NCBI GenBank assembly: GCA_016712415.1
Contig: JADJRC010000001.1
Coordinates: forward strand, 372,001-436,000
Length of the DNA: 64,000 bases
From: Lewinellaceae bacterium
GTDB taxonomy: Bacteria > Bacteroidota > Bacteroidia > Chitinophagales > Saprospiraceae
Direction of reading: 5' to 3'
The notes beneath the pieces were generated by a model that saw nothing but the letters and a program-made list of their open reading frames with translations, ran no database searches and was not told the DNA's origin. The position numbers and the translations under genes were made by a program. This document shows, in pieces, positions 63,798 through 64,000 of this stretch. Each line of letters begins with the position of its first letter. Within the stretch, counting starts at the first letter, position 1.

Positions 63798-64000
63798 ATG
63801 CAAGTCAAAGAATTTCTGAAAAAACTCGGTCTCAAAACCCGCAACCAGGGCGCCTCGACCGGTCTCAACGATATAACCGGAAGCCGCCGCTACCTCGAAT
63901 CGTATTCACCGGTCGACGGCCAATATATCGGTTCGGTCAGCATCACGACCCGCGAGCAGTACGACCAGGTGATCCTGTCCGCCGAACAGGCCTTCAAGGT
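63798..64000 (+). CDS. Aldehyde dehydrogenase, ALDH7/L-aminoadipate-semialdehyde type, N-terminus (runs off right edge)
   Basis: 67 residues visible from ATG 63798: KEFLKKLGLKTRNQGASTGL, then RRYLESYSPVDGQYIGSV and EQYDQVILSAEQAFK. This N-terminus resembles that of the ALDH7 branch (piperideine-6-carboxylate or aminoadipate-semialdehyde dehydrogenases of lysine breakdown). The catalytic residues lie outside the window, so the assignment rests on the N-terminus alone. The leader is about 125 bases and carries short tandem repeats. Confidence 0.75.
   Translation, partial: MQVKEFLKKLGLKTRNQGASTGLNDITGSRRYLESYSPVDGQYIGSVSITTREQYDQVILSAEQAFK

Overview
The window is chromosomal DNA from a member of the Bacteroidota, most likely a moderately GC-rich Saprospiria-like lineage. 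The evidence is: promoters of the TTTG-N19-TAnnTTTG type; almost no Shine-Dalgarno sequences; type IX secretion (T9SS) C-terminal sorting domains; PKD-domain and TolB/WD40-like cell-surface proteins; DUF4294, YceI and SMUG2-type proteins; and a tig ... clpP-clpX block. The species cannot be named from the sequence alone.

Layout. 1-690: start of a TonB-dependent receptor running off the left edge, with a small His-rich protein upstream. 1.3-19.3 kb: housekeeping and envelope genes (hpf, aldehyde dehydrogenase, a YtxH-like protein, a PpiD/SurA-like chaperone, a large TolB-like/beta-barrel protein, an SLC13 carrier, an aspartyl protease, a site-2 protease, a lipoprotein methyltransferase, an O-antigen ligase, rsmA, a glutamine amidotransferase). 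19.5-28.6 kb: a TIR-TPR protein, YigZ, pabB, a haem/copper monooxygenase-like T9SS cargo, an ABC permease, a WecA-type transferase and a DUF4294 protein. 28.7-39.7 kb: an adenylate cyclase, clpX, clpP, a T9SS cargo plus an orphan sorting domain, tig, tRNA-Leu and the bifunctional (p)ppGpp gene. 39.8-46.7 kb: a tightly packed four-gene minus-strand operon encoding a PKD lipoprotein, a von Willebrand A/beta-barrel fusion and two related secreted HEIGH metalloproteases. I find no name for it, and it is the best candidate for an undescribed system.

46.9-51.24 kb is an AT-richer accessory island made largely of scars: an immunity gene recombined onto an RHS core, a possible toxin tail, an intact UPF0175/PIN toxin-antitoxin pair, a Crp-type regulator with a lipoprotein, a broken Fic gene and an integrase C-terminus. 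51.3-64 kb returns to core-like genes (PA14-OmpA, truC, YceI, a BamA/TamA-like protein, a sugar isomerase, a GHMP kinase, aroA, a SMUG2-type glycosylase, a dienelactone hydrolase). An MntA-HepT toxin-antitoxin cassette sits between two copies of the 3' end of the hydrolase gene. An ALDH7-type dehydrogenase runs off the right edge.

Two themes run through the window. First, at least eight genes are split by frameshifts. Most can be repaired by one base, usually in a short homopolymer, so consensus errors are more likely than decay; these genes are listed as single loci. Second, intergenic space is rich in dyads and short tandem repeats. Several stop codons lie inside such repeats, and a shared GGGCGCCTG hairpin precedes two PKD-protein genes.
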